Below, piece by piece: positions 37,428-46,857 of a stretch of 64,000 nucleotides of DNA; position 1 is the stretch's first letter; each line of letters starts with the position of its first letter. The position numbers and the translations under genes were made by a program. A model generated the notes under the pieces. It was not told the DNA's origin. It ran no database searches and worked only from the letters and a program-made list of their open reading frames with translations. The DNA comes from JAEYFP01 sp964566545 (GTDB lineage: Bacteria > Bacillota > Clostridia > Lachnospirales > Lachnospiraceae). The stretch lies in contig CAZMIX010000007.1 of NCBI GenBank assembly GCA_964566545.1, forward strand, positions 8,320 through 72,319. The letters run 5' to 3'.

Positions 37428-38786
37428 CTACTGTAAAATATCCTTCAAATCGTTCAAACCGGTTCTTGTTGTCACGACGACCACCGTATCACCGGCTTTG
37501 AGCGTATCATGTCCGTTCGGCGTAATAATTCTCCCCGCACGATTGATGCAGGCAATAAGCAGATTTGACTTGAACTTCAATTGTTCAAGGGGAATATCAA
37601 CGATCGCCGGTTCCCTGCCAACCCTGAATTCCAGTGCCTCCGCCTTATTTGCCACGACTTTGTACAGTGTTTCGACATTGCTTCCCATGGAATTCTGCAT
37701 GGCGCGCACATAGCTCACGACCGTGTCCGCGGCAATCAGCTTCGGATAAATAATACTGCCAAGATTCATCGTACTGACTACATTTTCAAAAGTAATCCTG
37801 TTGATTTTCGTAACCAGCTTCACATCGGAAAGGCTTGCCGCGTACAGGGAAAGCATAATATTTTCCTCATCAAAGTCCGTCAATGAAGCAAACGCATCCG
37901 TATCCTCAATTCCCTCCTCCAGTAAAAGCTGTTGGTCGGAGCCGTCCCCATGTATGATCATCGCTTTTGGGAGAAGTTCGCTCAGTATCTGGCAACGCGT
38001 AAAATCCCTCTCGATAATTTTTACGCTGATATTGGTCTCCTCCAATGTTTTTGCAAGATAATAGGTGATTTTTCCGCCACCGATCAGCATAACTGACTTA
38101 ATGCTGTTATGGACAATTCCCGCACGTTTGAAAAATTCCTGCACCTCTTTGTGTTCCCCGATAAAAGAAACCTTATCTCCGGCACTCATTTCAAAGCCGC
38201 CATCCGGAATGATGACCTCATGCCCCCGCTCCACCGCACAAATCAGGACATTACAGTGCAGCTTTTGGGAAACCTCAAATACCCTGCTGCCATGAAGCAC
38301 AGAATTTTCAGGGATAATCAGCTTCATCAGCTCCGCGCGGCCTTTCGCAAACGTGTCCACCTTCATAACGGACGGAAATTTAATCAGACGGGAAATTTCC
38401 ATCGCGGCTTCCATTTCCGGATTAATGACCATGGACAAATTCAATTCTTCTCGGATATACCGAATTTCCTTTACGTATTCCGGAGTACGGATGCGGGCAA
38501 TCGTATGGCATTCACCCGCCTTTTTCGCAATGAGGCAGCAGAGCATATTCAGCTCGTCGGAGTTTGTCGTCGCAATCAAAAGATCTGCCTCCTGAATGCC
38601 CGCGTCGATCTGTACCTGATAGCTCACACCGTTTCCTTCCACGCCCATCACGTCGATATGATCCGTAACGGTACGCAGCCTGTCGTTGTCCTTGTCAATC
38701 ACCGTGATTTCATGACCCTCCTGATTCAGCTGCTCGGCAAGAGTAACACCGACTTTTCCGCAGCCAACAATAATAATTTTCATCAT
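37428..38786 (-). CDS. trkA: Trk potassium uptake regulatory subunit TrkA
   Basis: A 452-residue cytoplasmic protein with two tandem RCK units, each with a nucleotide-binding Rossmann motif: KIIIVGCGKVGVTLAEQL at the N-terminus and SVMLIGGGKITYYLAKTL near residue 230, and RCK-C lobes ending each half. It gates TrkH in response to NAD(H) or ATP/ADP. GAGGTG precedes the start. trkA-trkH is a two-gene operon. Confidence 0.92.
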   Translation of the reverse strand: MMKIIIVGCGKVGVTLAEQLNQEGHEITVIDKDNDRLRTVTDHIDVMGVEGNGVSYQVQIDAGIQEADLLIATTNSDELNMLCCLIAKKAGECHTIARIRTPEYVKEIRYIREELNLSMVINPEMEAAMEISRLIKFPSVMKVDTFAKGRAELMKLIIPENSVLHGSRVFEVSQKLHCNVLICAVERGHEVIIPDGGFEMSAGDKVSFIGEHKEVQEFFKRAGIVHNSIKSVMLIGGGKITYYLAKTLEETNISVKIIERDFTRCQILSELLPKAMIIHGDGSDQQLLLEEGIEDTDAFASLTDFDEENIMLSLYAASLSDVKLVTKINRITFENVVSTMNLGSIIYPKLIAADTVVSYVRAMQNSMGSNVETLYKVVANKAEALEFRVGREPAIVDIPLEQLKFKSNLLIACINRAGRIITPNGHDTLKAGDTVVVVTTRTGLNDLKDILQ

Positions 38787-38983
38787 TACACCTCGTAATT
38801 ATCAATATATTTTTCGTTCCACTCATTTCTGGATCCAATGCATATCATTCTAGCACAAAACTAAAAAAAAGGATACAGAATCAATATTGAAATAAGAAAA
38901 AAATGATGTTATTCTTAATTAAAAGAAAGATCTGCAAATATATTTGAACCGTAAAAATACATCTATGAGGAGATACTTGCGAA

Positions 38984-39580
38984 ATGGGAATCATTCAAAC
39001 GAAAATAAAGGACATCCAGGATCTTCGAAGCAGCCTTTTTGCTTACCGCCCCTGCTGCCTGCAGGAGGCGAAGGATAAGGATTTAATGTTAAAATATATT
39101 GACACTTACCCTGATATTCTGACCAGGAATAATGAGCTTGCCCATTTTACCGCATCCTCTTGGATTGTCAATCATCAAAAGACCAAGGTTCTGATGATTT
39201 ATCATAATATCTATCAATCCTGGTCATGGACCGGCGGCCATGCCGACGGCGATGCGGATCTATGCACGGTTGCGTTGCGTGAGGCGTATGAGGAGACAGG
39301 TATTTTCATTCCGATGTATTCCAATGACATTTTCTCCATCGAAGCCGCCACCGTTGCCGGACATATGAAAAATGGCGGATGGGTCTCCGCGCACATTCAT
39401 TTAAATGTCACCTATGCTTTTTTTGCGGACGAATTGATGCCGTTAAGCATCAAACCCGATGAAAACAGCGGTGTCCAGTGGTTCCCGATCGAACAGGCTG
39501 TTGCCGTCTCCACCGAGCCGGAAATGCAGGTTATTTACCAAAAGTTGAATAACAAGCTGTTTGGATACAGCATGTTCTGA
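38984..39580 (+). CDS. Nudix hydrolase
   Basis: A 198-residue protein with a Nudix box around residues 84-107: GGHADGDADLCTVALREAYE followed by ETGI. The catalytic REXXEEXG core is intact, while the first Glu position of the consensus (G-x5-E) is Ala, which seems common in this GGHADG subfamily. Substrate unknown. GAGGAG lies about 10 bases before the start. The 5' gap to trkA (197 bases) must hold divergent promoters; I see none that is convincing. Confidence 0.8.
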   Translation: MGIIQTKIKDIQDLRSSLFAYRPCCLQEAKDKDLMLKYIDTYPDILTRNNELAHFTASSWIVNHQKTKVLMIYHNIYQSWSWTGGHADGDADLCTVALREAYEETGIFIPMYSNDIFSIEAATVAGHMKNGGWVSAHIHLNVTYAFFADELMPLSIKPDENSGVQWFPIEQAVAVSTEPEMQVIYQKLNNKLFGYSMF

Positions 39581-39585
39581 TATAT

Positions 39586-39616
39586 AAAAACGGCCGTATT
39601 AATAACGGCCGTTTTT
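39586..39616. terminator. Bidirectional terminator between the Nudix and DUF5067 genes
   Basis: AAAAACGGCCGT (39586-39597) pairs perfectly with ACGGCCGTTTTT (39605-39616); A-rich and T-rich ends serve both converging genes. Confidence 0.85.
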
Positions 39617-39656
39617 ATATGATTAAATCTTTTATGCAGCGTTTTAGACAATTATT

Positions 39657-40244
39657 TTACTCCAGCGGAATCGTCGTGGAACCGATATCCGTAAACTTCT
39701 CATAATTGTCATGAATCGTCAATGTCAATTCTGAGGTCGTATTTTGCAGCTTGACAGAATAGCAAGCCTCGATCGATGCGCCGTCCTGTATTTGGACGTC
39801 CTTATTATACCGCTCATCAGGCGGATTTTCCAGTGAGGCAAACGTCTCGCAGTCCACACCGTCCTGCACGACCTTTGGCGCGAATACCTCTCCCAGGCTC
39901 AGCGGAGTAGCTGTCTTATTCACGAAGCTAAAATAAATCAGCGCAGTCGGATTTCCCTCTATATCCGTAGTGAGCTGCACCTTCGTACAGGTCAGTGAAA
40001 AGTTGTCGTTATTCACATTCACGGATTGGCCCGAACCGCCTGCTTCCTCTGCGGAAGCCTCCGTTTGTTCTATTTTGTCCGTTTGGAAATCCCCATTTTT
40101 CAATTTCAGGCTAAAATGAACCAAACCATATATGATCACACCAAGAACAAGGATCTCGATGCATAATATTACGATCGATATTATTTTATTTTTCTGTTTC
40201 AGATGCTTCTCGTGCCTTCTTTGATCTTCCATTTCCTTTTTCAT
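39657..40244 (-). CDS. Membrane-anchored DUF5067-type protein
   Basis: A 195-residue protein: charged N-terminus, one membrane helix (about residues 22-42), a Glu/Ser/Gly linker and an extracytoplasmic beta domain. The pattern of polar strands (LTCTKVQLTTDIEGNPTALIYFSFVNKTATPLSLG) fits DUF5067/DUF4352-like immunoglobulin-type domains that bind unknown ligands. ATG 40244 is preferred for GGGG 10 bases upstream. It is 32 bases after the DUF6179-like gene. Confidence 0.7.
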   Translation of the reverse strand: MKKEMEDQRRHEKHLKQKNKIISIVILCIEILVLGVIIYGLVHFSLKLKNGDFQTDKIEQTEASAEEAGGSGQSVNVNNDNFSLTCTKVQLTTDIEGNPTALIYFSFVNKTATPLSLGEVFAPKVVQDGVDCETFASLENPPDERYNKDVQIQDGASIEACYSVKLQNTTSELTLTIHDNYEKFTDIGSTTIPLE

Positions 40245-40276
40245 ATTAACGATTCCCCTTATATTTCTTTTCCTTT

Positions 40277-41092
40277 TTACCATACCGTTTCGCTATTCTT
40301 CAGAATAATCACAAGCTCTCTAATATCAGTTGCGAGATACTCAAAAAGAGTGGTATTTCCCCCATATTGCTGCTCGATCAAAATCGTCAGCAGACCGTTT
40401 AATTTTTCCGTAAGCTCTTTTTCATTTAATTCTGCACATAACGTTCTCAGCCTTGAGCGGTGTGTCTCTGAATAATCCTCCATAAGCGGCTTTTCTGCCA
40501 GCATACTTTTAAGAATATGCTGTAACACAACCTGACAGACATTGATCAGCAGTTCTTCATAACCCGTCCAGTACTCCACCAAGCATCGTCTGATATACTC
40601 TTGAGGAAGTCTGTCCAAAAAACGCTGTTCCAGACGTATTTTCAGCAAATACTCATAAATCCGATCAATGCCGCAAAGTTTGTAATTATCAAAGAGAAGC
40701 GGATAATCCAGCGTCAAAAGATGATCCTGTGGCTTAAATTGGGGATTATAGTGCAAAAAAAATGCCGGCATTCCTTTGATAATTGTATCATAATATGCCT
40801 CGTTTTCATAGGCTTGAAATTCCTCTGTGATAATCCGGTATAGCTGTTCCGCCTTTTTTAATTTTGCACGAACAAGCACATAACCCGCCTCATAAGCCTC
40901 TGAGGCCGTGTGAACTAAAGTTCCTGCTTCTTCAGCCTCGCGAATACAGTAACATACGGCCTCAAGCAGCATTTTTGCAGTTTCTTCCGAAACAGAAGTA
41001 CTTTCTTTGCCTGTATATTTTTCCGCGAGCCTCCCCACAATTGGAAACATCTCTTTTGGATCTATTTGCAGGACATGCTTGATCTGCTTCAT
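40277..41092 (-). CDS. DUF6179-like protein, unknown function
   Basis: A 271-residue soluble, helix-rich protein. The N-terminal AEKYTGKESTSVSEETAKMLLEAVCYCI and the central LLTLDYPLL resemble the family I know as DUF6179, of unknown function, although members I recall are longer. The start at 41092 has AAGGAGAAG 8 bases before it. The same frame stays open upstream to 41284 with plausible residues, but no binding site supports that start. The gap 41093-41450 (358 bases) otherwise holds nothing I can name. Confidence 0.65.
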   Translation of the reverse strand: MKQIKHVLQIDPKEMFPIVGRLAEKYTGKESTSVSEETAKMLLEAVCYCIREAEEAGTLVHTASEAYEAGYVLVRAKLKKAEQLYRIITEEFQAYENEAYYDTIIKGMPAFFLHYNPQFKPQDHLLTLDYPLLFDNYKLCGIDRIYEYLLKIRLEQRFLDRLPQEYIRRCLVEYWTGYEELLINVCQVVLQHILKSMLAEKPLMEDYSETHRSRLRTLCAELNEKELTEKLNGLLTILIEQQYGGNTTLFEYLATDIRELVIILKNSETVW

Positions 41093-41450
41093 ACAATCTT
41101 CTCCTTCTATCAATTTTACCTGATTTTTGATTCTCTGTTTTTTCATTATGGTATCTTTGGCAAGCCATGCCAAAAAATCGCCATAATTCAGCAGGGGGTT
41201 GACCAAAATAAGATCCAGGTCCGTCCCTGAAATCAGTTTCGTAAAAGGTATTCTACCGGACAGGGCATGTATACAATAACACAAACAGCATGAAAATACG
41301 ATGGAATTCTTTGATTATATTGTTTCGTCGATTTCTGATTTTGTTACTTCGTCAGGAACCCTCACGGGCTATCAAATCTGATTATGAAATTTCATCCATA
41401 ATATTTAGAATGGCATTAAGATTCGCAAATAGACTTTCTGTTTCATGAAA

Positions 41451-42014
41451 TCACACACCGGCAGATATCAAGTATCCAATCTGACAGGTATGTTCTCTGC
41501 AAACGGTTTCCAGCGCAAACAATCTGTCTTCCATTTTCGGCAGACGGTTGATGTACTCCTTCTTATCCAATACAAAGTTATGAGCTCCATCAACCTTATA
41601 CTCAAGCATTGTCACCCGATCCGTCAACACGTCAATGGACTGCTTCAAGGAATCATGTGCAACCTGCATCTCCTGTGAAGTAACGTAGCGCAGTTCTTCA
41701 AACTCCGCTTTTGTTGACATGCGTAATTCTTCAATATCCGCTTTTGTTGACATGCGCAGCCCTTCGAGATCGTCTTTCGTTGCCATAGCATCCCAAATCG
41801 CACGGATATCGTCTTTCGTTGCCATAGCATCCCAAATCGCACGGATATCGTCTTTCGTTGCCATAGCATCCCAAATCGCACGGATATCGTCTTTCGTCAC
41901 CATATCTTTGATATCGTCTTTCGTCGCCATATACTTGATATCGTCTTTGGTTATCATAGTTCCGGCTATCGACGAAAGCATTTGTTTTAACTCTTCAAAT
42001 TCCCCGCTCCTCAT
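41451..42014 (-). CDS. Tandem-repeat coiled-coil protein
   Basis: A 187-residue protein made largely of short repeats: diverged TKDDIKxM units, three identical 13-residue MATKDDIRAIWDA units (about residues 38-90), then two MSTKADIEELR-type units, ending in a predicted coiled coil (VLTDRVTMLEYKVDG..RLFALETV). Proteins of this kind are common in Clostridia and vary in repeat number; no function is established. GGAGGAG precedes the start. Confidence 0.7.
   Translation of the reverse strand: MRSGEFEELKQMLSSIAGTMITKDDIKYMATKDDIKDMVTKDDIRAIWDAMATKDDIRAIWDAMATKDDIRAIWDAMATKDDLEGLRMSTKADIEELRMSTKAEFEELRYVTSQEMQVAHDSLKQSIDVLTDRVTMLEYKVDGAHNFVLDKKEYINRLPKMEDRLFALETVCREHTCQIGYLISAGV
41769..41885. repeat. 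Three perfect 39-bp tandem repeats within the coiled-coil gene
   Basis: Identical 39-base units begin at 41769, 41808 and 41847, each encoding 13 residues in frame on the minus strand; shorter, diverged units of the same core (ATCGTCTTTCG) continue to about 41950. Exact identity suggests recent expansion by slippage. Confidence 0.9.
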
Positions 42015-42171
42015 CTTAACTCCTCCTTTCCAATATTTACTCTTGCAAGTGATTTTAACTCATTGTATCATAAACTATATTATAAATCTATATTAAAATA
42101 AAAATTGCAGCACGAAAAATGGTATCATTTTTAAACATTATGAACCAATCGGCATGAAGGGGAGGTTTGGC

Positions 42172-42975
42172 ATGGAGGAGGCAGATATCAGGAAGCTGAA
42201 AAACAGATATTCTGTTTTTTATGAAGAAAAAGCGATCAATTCTATCCGCAGGAAATTGACCGGCATTATGTTTGAGCGACAGGAAAACATGCTGTCGCAT
42301 AATACCCTGCAATGGGAGGAGAATGCGTTTGAAGCAGTCAAGTCGGGGACAGATGCGATCCGTCTGTTCTTAAGCCGGGATGCCGATGGGGAAATGGGAA
42401 TGCTCTCAGGAGAATGGCTCCGCAATGTGAAAAATCATTGCATTTGTACGGTGTGCGTCTTAACCCGGCAAATCTTAAACGAGCAGCTCCTTGATCTGGA
42501 GCACGCATTTTCCATGTCAGATGCCTGTATCCAGTGTATCGAAGAAAGTGCGGATGAAACGGAATGCATTCAGGTGGCGATTGCGGGCATGGAGGAATTC
42601 TCCGCGCTGATAAAGGCGAAACCCCAAACCGGATACCACCATTTTGTCAGAGAAACGAAGGAGTATATATTTAAGCACCTTCATACAAAAATCGAGGTAA
42701 AGACGATCGCTGCCAAGCTTAAAACAAATCCGGATTATTTATCGCGGATATTTCACAAATATGAAGGGATTTCCCTGCATCGGTATATCATACAAAAAAA
42801 GCTGGACAGCGCAAAGCATATGCTCCAATATTCTCAATATACAAATGATGAGATCGGACAGTTTCTTGGATTTTCCTCACAGAGCCATTTACAGACCCTG
42901 TTTAAAAAGTCTACCGGAATGACGCTCGGAGAATTTCGCCTGCGCCACAATGAGACGTATCGGGATCGGTTCTAA
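42172..42975 (+). CDS. AraC-family transcriptional regulator
   Basis: A 267-residue protein. The C-terminal 100 residues are an AraC-type double helix-turn-helix: IAAKLKTNPDYLSRIFHKYEG and the signature DEIGQFLGFSSQSHLQTLFKKSTGMTLGEFR. The N-terminal 165 residues are a helical ligand domain of no named family. ATG 42172 follows GGGGAGG by 7 bases and is preferred to an upstream ATG. It precedes a GPH symporter and a GH3 enzyme on the same strand and probably controls them. Confidence 0.88.
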   Translation: MEEADIRKLKNRYSVFYEEKAINSIRRKLTGIMFERQENMLSHNTLQWEENAFEAVKSGTDAIRLFLSRDADGEMGMLSGEWLRNVKNHCICTVCVLTRQILNEQLLDLEHAFSMSDACIQCIEESADETECIQVAIAGMEEFSALIKAKPQTGYHHFVRETKEYIFKHLHTKIEVKTIAAKLKTNPDYLSRIFHKYEGISLHRYIIQKKLDSAKHMLQYSQYTNDEIGQFLGFSSQSHLQTLFKKSTGMTLGEFRLRHNETYRDRF

Positions 42976-43010
42976 CCTGCCGGAAATATCAGCAATTAAG
43001 TAAGAAATCA

Positions 43011-43052
43011 AAAAAGGAAGTAGGATATTTGATATACTCTACTTTCTTTTTT
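43011..43052 (+). terminator. Terminator after the AraC gene
   Basis: AAAAAGGAAGTAG pairs with CTACTTTCTTTTT (stem about 43011-43023 / 43039-43051) with T-rich flank, so the AraC gene is a separate unit from the sugar genes. Confidence 0.6.
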
Positions 43053-43122
43053 TATTATAATTTAAAATATTGAAACCAAAAACATAAAACGAGTATTCGG
43101 CAAACAGAAATGGGGGACGTTG

Positions 43123-44520
43123 ATGATGGCTGCAAAAAAAGGGCATGACGAATGGCAGACCTCGCGTATCGAACGGATGAGCTATGGGTTATATTTTGCG
43201 GGGCAAAATTTGTTTTACATGATCTTTTCTACTTTTACGGCATTGTTTCTCATCAATAAGGGCTTAAGCGAGGCGACGGTTGCCAGCATCCTGCTCATTC
43301 CAAAAATCTGGGATGCGGTAAATGATCCGGTTTTTGGCATCCTTATGGACAAGGCAAAATTCCGCAGGGGACGCTTTCTTCCCTGGTTAAAAATATCATG
43401 GATTTTAATTCCGGCTTCGACCATCTTTTTGTTTTGCATGCCTGAAACTCTGCCGCAGGGCGCCAAAATCGCATGGGCAATTCTCGGCTATATTCTTTGG
43501 GATACCAGCTATACGATGTGCGATGCGCCGATTTTTGCGCTTTCGACTTCCATGAGCGCGATTGTAGAGGAGCGCACCTTCATTCTCTCTTTTGGCCGCC
43601 TTTTCGCTACGGCCGGTTCCATTTTAGCAACGCTTGGCATCGAAGCGCTTTATATGTCCACGGGTTGGGCGGCGCTCGCTGTCGGTCTATCGGTTCTCGC
43701 GATGCTTATGATGCTGCCCGTATTGATTTTTTGTAAGGAAAGAAGCCATGCGCATAATGAAGCCGAGCCGACGTTTCAGGATATGCTCCGGGCTTTGATG
43801 AAAAACAAATATCTGCTCGTGTTTTTCATTTCCTATTTTTTTATTGCGTCGACGATGTCTGTTGAAATTCTGATTCCCATCTTTGCCCACTATGTGCTTG
43901 GAAGCACGGCGGCCGGGACGATTCTCCTCGGCATTTGTACCGTGCCTATGATTGGGATTGCAGTTCTCATTCCCGCAATCACCAAAAAAGTGGATAAATT
44001 CCGGCTTTATATTTTTTCTCTCACCGTGTTTATTGCGGCGAGCATCCTTCAATATTTCACGGGTTATCAAAATTCTGGCCTGCTGTACGGTACCATGTTT
44101 ATCCGGGCGATCGGCTTCGGCGGGTATAATATTCTCTTGTTTTTGTTTGTTCCAGACCTTGTCGAATACGGGCATTATAGGACCGGGGAACGCCAAGAGG
44201 GAATTTGCTTCTCCTTACAGACGTTCATGACAAAGCTCACAGCCGCCATTGTCTCTTCTCTCTCACTTGTCGTCCTCGGCTGGTTCGGATTTGCTTCCGC
44301 AAACGCGGACTCCGTGACGGGCATTGTGGATACGGCGGCAGGGCAGGGCTTTTGGATCGTATTTACCCTGGCATCGGCTGTCGGCTCCATTCTGGCCCTG
44401 CCGGTCCTGATGCGGTTCTACCGACTCAGGGATAGTGACGTCCAGTTGATGAGCCTATGCAACAACGGAGAGCTGACAAGGGAAGAATGCGAAAAACAGT
44501 TGTCGCACCGTTATTTCTAA
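43123..44520 (+). CDS. GPH-family sugar:cation symporter (MFS)
   Basis: A 465-residue membrane protein with 12 predicted helices. The N-terminal YGLYFAGQNLFYMI and the loop DAVNDPVFGILMDKAKFRRGRFLPW, with the D-x-x-xDP and RxGRxxPW elements, mark the glycoside-pentoside-hexuronide:cation symporters. The substrate is likely a glucoside or other glycoside cleaved by the GH3 enzyme 17 bases downstream. Start between ATG 43123 and 43126 is uncertain (GGGGGA upstream). Confidence 0.87.
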   Translation: MMAAKKGHDEWQTSRIERMSYGLYFAGQNLFYMIFSTFTALFLINKGLSEATVASILLIPKIWDAVNDPVFGILMDKAKFRRGRFLPWLKISWILIPASTIFLFCMPETLPQGAKIAWAILGYILWDTSYTMCDAPIFALSTSMSAIVEERTFILSFGRLFATAGSILATLGIEALYMSTGWAALAVGLSVLAMLMMLPVLIFCKERSHAHNEAEPTFQDMLRALMKNKYLLVFFISYFFIASTMSVEILIPIFAHYVLGSTAAGTILLGICTVPMIGIAVLIPAITKKVDKFRLYIFSLTVFIAASILQYFTGYQNSGLLYGTMFIRAIGFGGYNILLFLFVPDLVEYGHYRTGERQEGICFSLQTFMTKLTAAIVSSLSLVVLGWFGFASANADSVTGIVDTAAGQGFWIVFTLASAVGSILALPVLMRFYRLRDSDVQLMSLCNNGELTREECEKQLSHRYF

Positions 44521-44537
44521 AATAAGGAGGAGACCGC

Positions 44538-46841
44538 ATGGAATCGATAAATCAGATCGAAAGGATGACCTTAAAAGAAAAGGTGGCTTTTTGCAGCGGA
44601 AAAGATGAATGGCATACAAAGGCATTTCCAAAGCACAATATCGCCGCTGTCATGATGAGTGACGGACCAAACGGGCTTCGGAAGCAGACCGGTGCGGGAG
44701 ACATTCTCGGAATCATGCGTTCGCAGGAGGCTACCTGTTTTCCATCCGAAAGCCTGCTGGCATGCAGCTTCGATAAGAATCTGGCAGGAGAAGCCGGCGC
44801 CGCTATCGCGCAGGAGGCCGGCGCTGCAGAAGTTTCCATGTTCCTCGGTCCCGGTGTCAATCATAAACGGAATCTGCTTTGCGGAAGAAACTTTGAATAT
44901 TTTTCAGAAGATCCTTATCTTTCAGGAAAGCTGGCAGCTGCCTATATTACTGCGGCACAGAAAAAAGGAATCGGCACAAGCCTGAAGCATTTTGCATGTA
45001 ACAATCAGGAAGATTTCCGCATGATTTCGGATAGCCGCATCGACGAACGAACGCTGCGGGAGCTTTATCTGACCGCTTTTGAATATGCGGTTAAAGAAGG
45101 CAGACCGGCTTGTGTCATGTGCGCCTATAATCAGCTCAACGGCGTTTATTGCAGCGACCACCGCTATCTGCTGACGGACATCCTGCGCGGCGAATGGGGA
45201 TATGAAGGCTTTGTTGTGACGGACTGGGGTGCAATTCATGACAGGAGCAAAAGCTTTGCGGCAGGCTGCGACCTTGTGATGCCAGGCGGAAACGCATACG
45301 GGGAGCGCGATGTGTGCGGCGATATAAAGGCGGGCGCATTGGACGAAGCATTTGTCGACAGGAGCGCGGCGCGCCTTCTCCGTTTCGTAGAGCAGGCCGA
45401 ACATACAAAGAAAACCATGACCTTTACGGCCAATAAAAAGAAACACCATGCGCTTGCGCGGCAGATTGCGGAAGAAAGCGCAGTACTGTTAAAAAACGAG
45501 GATAACATTCTTCCATGCACAAAAGAGGAAATCGTGTTGATCGGCCATATGGCGAAGGATTTTCGTTATCAGGGACACGGCAGCAGCCGGATCAGCTCCG
45601 CAAGCGCAGACAGCCTTTTATCCCTGCTGCCCGGCGTTCTTTACGCGCCCGGCTGTGACGCGGAAGGCAACACGACTAAGGAACTGCTGGCGCAGGCGGT
45701 TAAGCTTGCCCAATCGGCCAAAAAGGTCATTCTCATTGCGGGTCTCCCGGACATTGCGGAGGCGGAAGGACTTGACCGGAGCGACATGCAAATGCCTCCC
45801 GGACACAACCTTCTTATTCAAGAAATTGCCGCAGCAAATCCCAATACTGCCGTCGTGCTCTGCTGCGGCTGCGCCGTGGAAACGCCTTGGGCAGATGATG
45901 TAAAGGCCATTCTCTATATGGGCTTATCCGGCCAGGCAGGTGCGGGCGCTCTCGTGAACCTGCTGACGGGCAGGGTGAATCCGAGCGGCAGGCTGGCCGA
46001 AACATGGCCCATACGCTATGAGGATTGTCCAAGCGCCGCATTTTATGGAAAAGACGGAAAAAACGCGGAGTACCGGGAGGGCATTTATGCCGGATACCGC
46101 TATTATGAAACAGCAAAAAAGCCGGTCCGTTTTCCGTTCGGCGCCGGCCTTTCCTATACAACATTTTCTTATCATGATTTAACAATTTCAGAAACCCACG
46201 CCTCTGTCACAATCACCAATACCGGCTCCTGCTTTGGCGGCGAAGCCGTTCTCATGTATGTACAGGCGCCGCAGAACGGCATTCACCGTCCGGTACGGGA
46301 GCTGAAAGGCTTTGAAAAGATATTTCTGGCCCCCGGACAGAGCCGGGAGGTTTGCTTTGCATTGAACGATCGCACCTTTGCGGTATGGAATGACGGCTGG
46401 CGAGTCTATGCAGGCGAATATGCGATCCAAATCGGTCCCTGCAAAGCACCGCTCAATGTCGCCGGAGAAGACTTTCAAGAGGCTGCCGATGCGGGATGGT
46501 ACCGCACGCTTGCAGGAATTCCAGACCGGAACGATTGGCTCAAAACACTCGCGCATCCGCCTGTCGAGACGCCTTTGCGTCCATATACTATCGACAGCAC
46601 CGTAAAAGAGGTCGCAAAGGACAGCCTGATTATCAGACTGATGTATGGTTATTTTGAAAAAATGCAGGCCAGAGCCAGCGGCCGCGGCACCGTCAATTAC
46701 CAAATGGCGATGATGGGCGCGCAGCAGTCTCCGCTTCGCAATGTGCAGAACAGTTTTTTATTAAAAGGACACTTCGCACAGGTTGTCGCGGATTTCGGAA
46801 ATAAAAAATTTTTGAGAGGAATCCGGCATCTGCTCCATTAA
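44538..46841 (+). CDS. GH3-family beta-glycosidase
   Basis: A 767-residue cytoplasmic enzyme (no signal peptide). Order: GH3 N-terminal barrel, with the likely nucleophile Asp in FVVTDWGAIHD; GH3 C-terminal domain (YQGHGSSRIS); fibronectin III-like domain (near residues 550-650, VRELKGFEKI); then about 70 residues of helical tail that I do not recognise. It probably hydrolyses beta-linked glucosides imported by the adjacent GPH symporter. GGAGGAG precedes the start. Confidence 0.9.
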   Translation: MESINQIERMTLKEKVAFCSGKDEWHTKAFPKHNIAAVMMSDGPNGLRKQTGAGDILGIMRSQEATCFPSESLLACSFDKNLAGEAGAAIAQEAGAAEVSMFLGPGVNHKRNLLCGRNFEYFSEDPYLSGKLAAAYITAAQKKGIGTSLKHFACNNQEDFRMISDSRIDERTLRELYLTAFEYAVKEGRPACVMCAYNQLNGVYCSDHRYLLTDILRGEWGYEGFVVTDWGAIHDRSKSFAAGCDLVMPGGNAYGERDVCGDIKAGALDEAFVDRSAARLLRFVEQAEHTKKTMTFTANKKKHHALARQIAEESAVLLKNEDNILPCTKEEIVLIGHMAKDFRYQGHGSSRISSASADSLLSLLPGVLYAPGCDAEGNTTKELLAQAVKLAQSAKKVILIAGLPDIAEAEGLDRSDMQMPPGHNLLIQEIAAANPNTAVVLCCGCAVETPWADDVKAILYMGLSGQAGAGALVNLLTGRVNPSGRLAETWPIRYEDCPSAAFYGKDGKNAEYREGIYAGYRYYETAKKPVRFPFGAGLSYTTFSYHDLTISETHASVTITNTGSCFGGEAVLMYVQAPQNGIHRPVRELKGFEKIFLAPGQSREVCFALNDRTFAVWNDGWRVYAGEYAIQIGPCKAPLNVAGEDFQEAADAGWYRTLAGIPDRNDWLKTLAHPPVETPLRPYTIDSTVKEVAKDSLIIRLMYGYFEKMQARASGRGTVNYQMAMMGAQQSPLRNVQNSFLLKGHFAQVVADFGNKKFLRGIRHLLH

Positions 46842-46857
46842 AATACAGGTATGGAAG

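Noticed and set aside
41769..41950. Regular repeats as a possible CRISPR array
   Set aside because: The repeats are directly adjacent without spacers and encode in-frame 13-residue units of a coiled-coil protein.
43687..44196. A 169-residue minus-strand frame inside the sugar symporter gene
   Set aside because: It is a charged, low-hydrophobicity antisense shadow of membrane helices.
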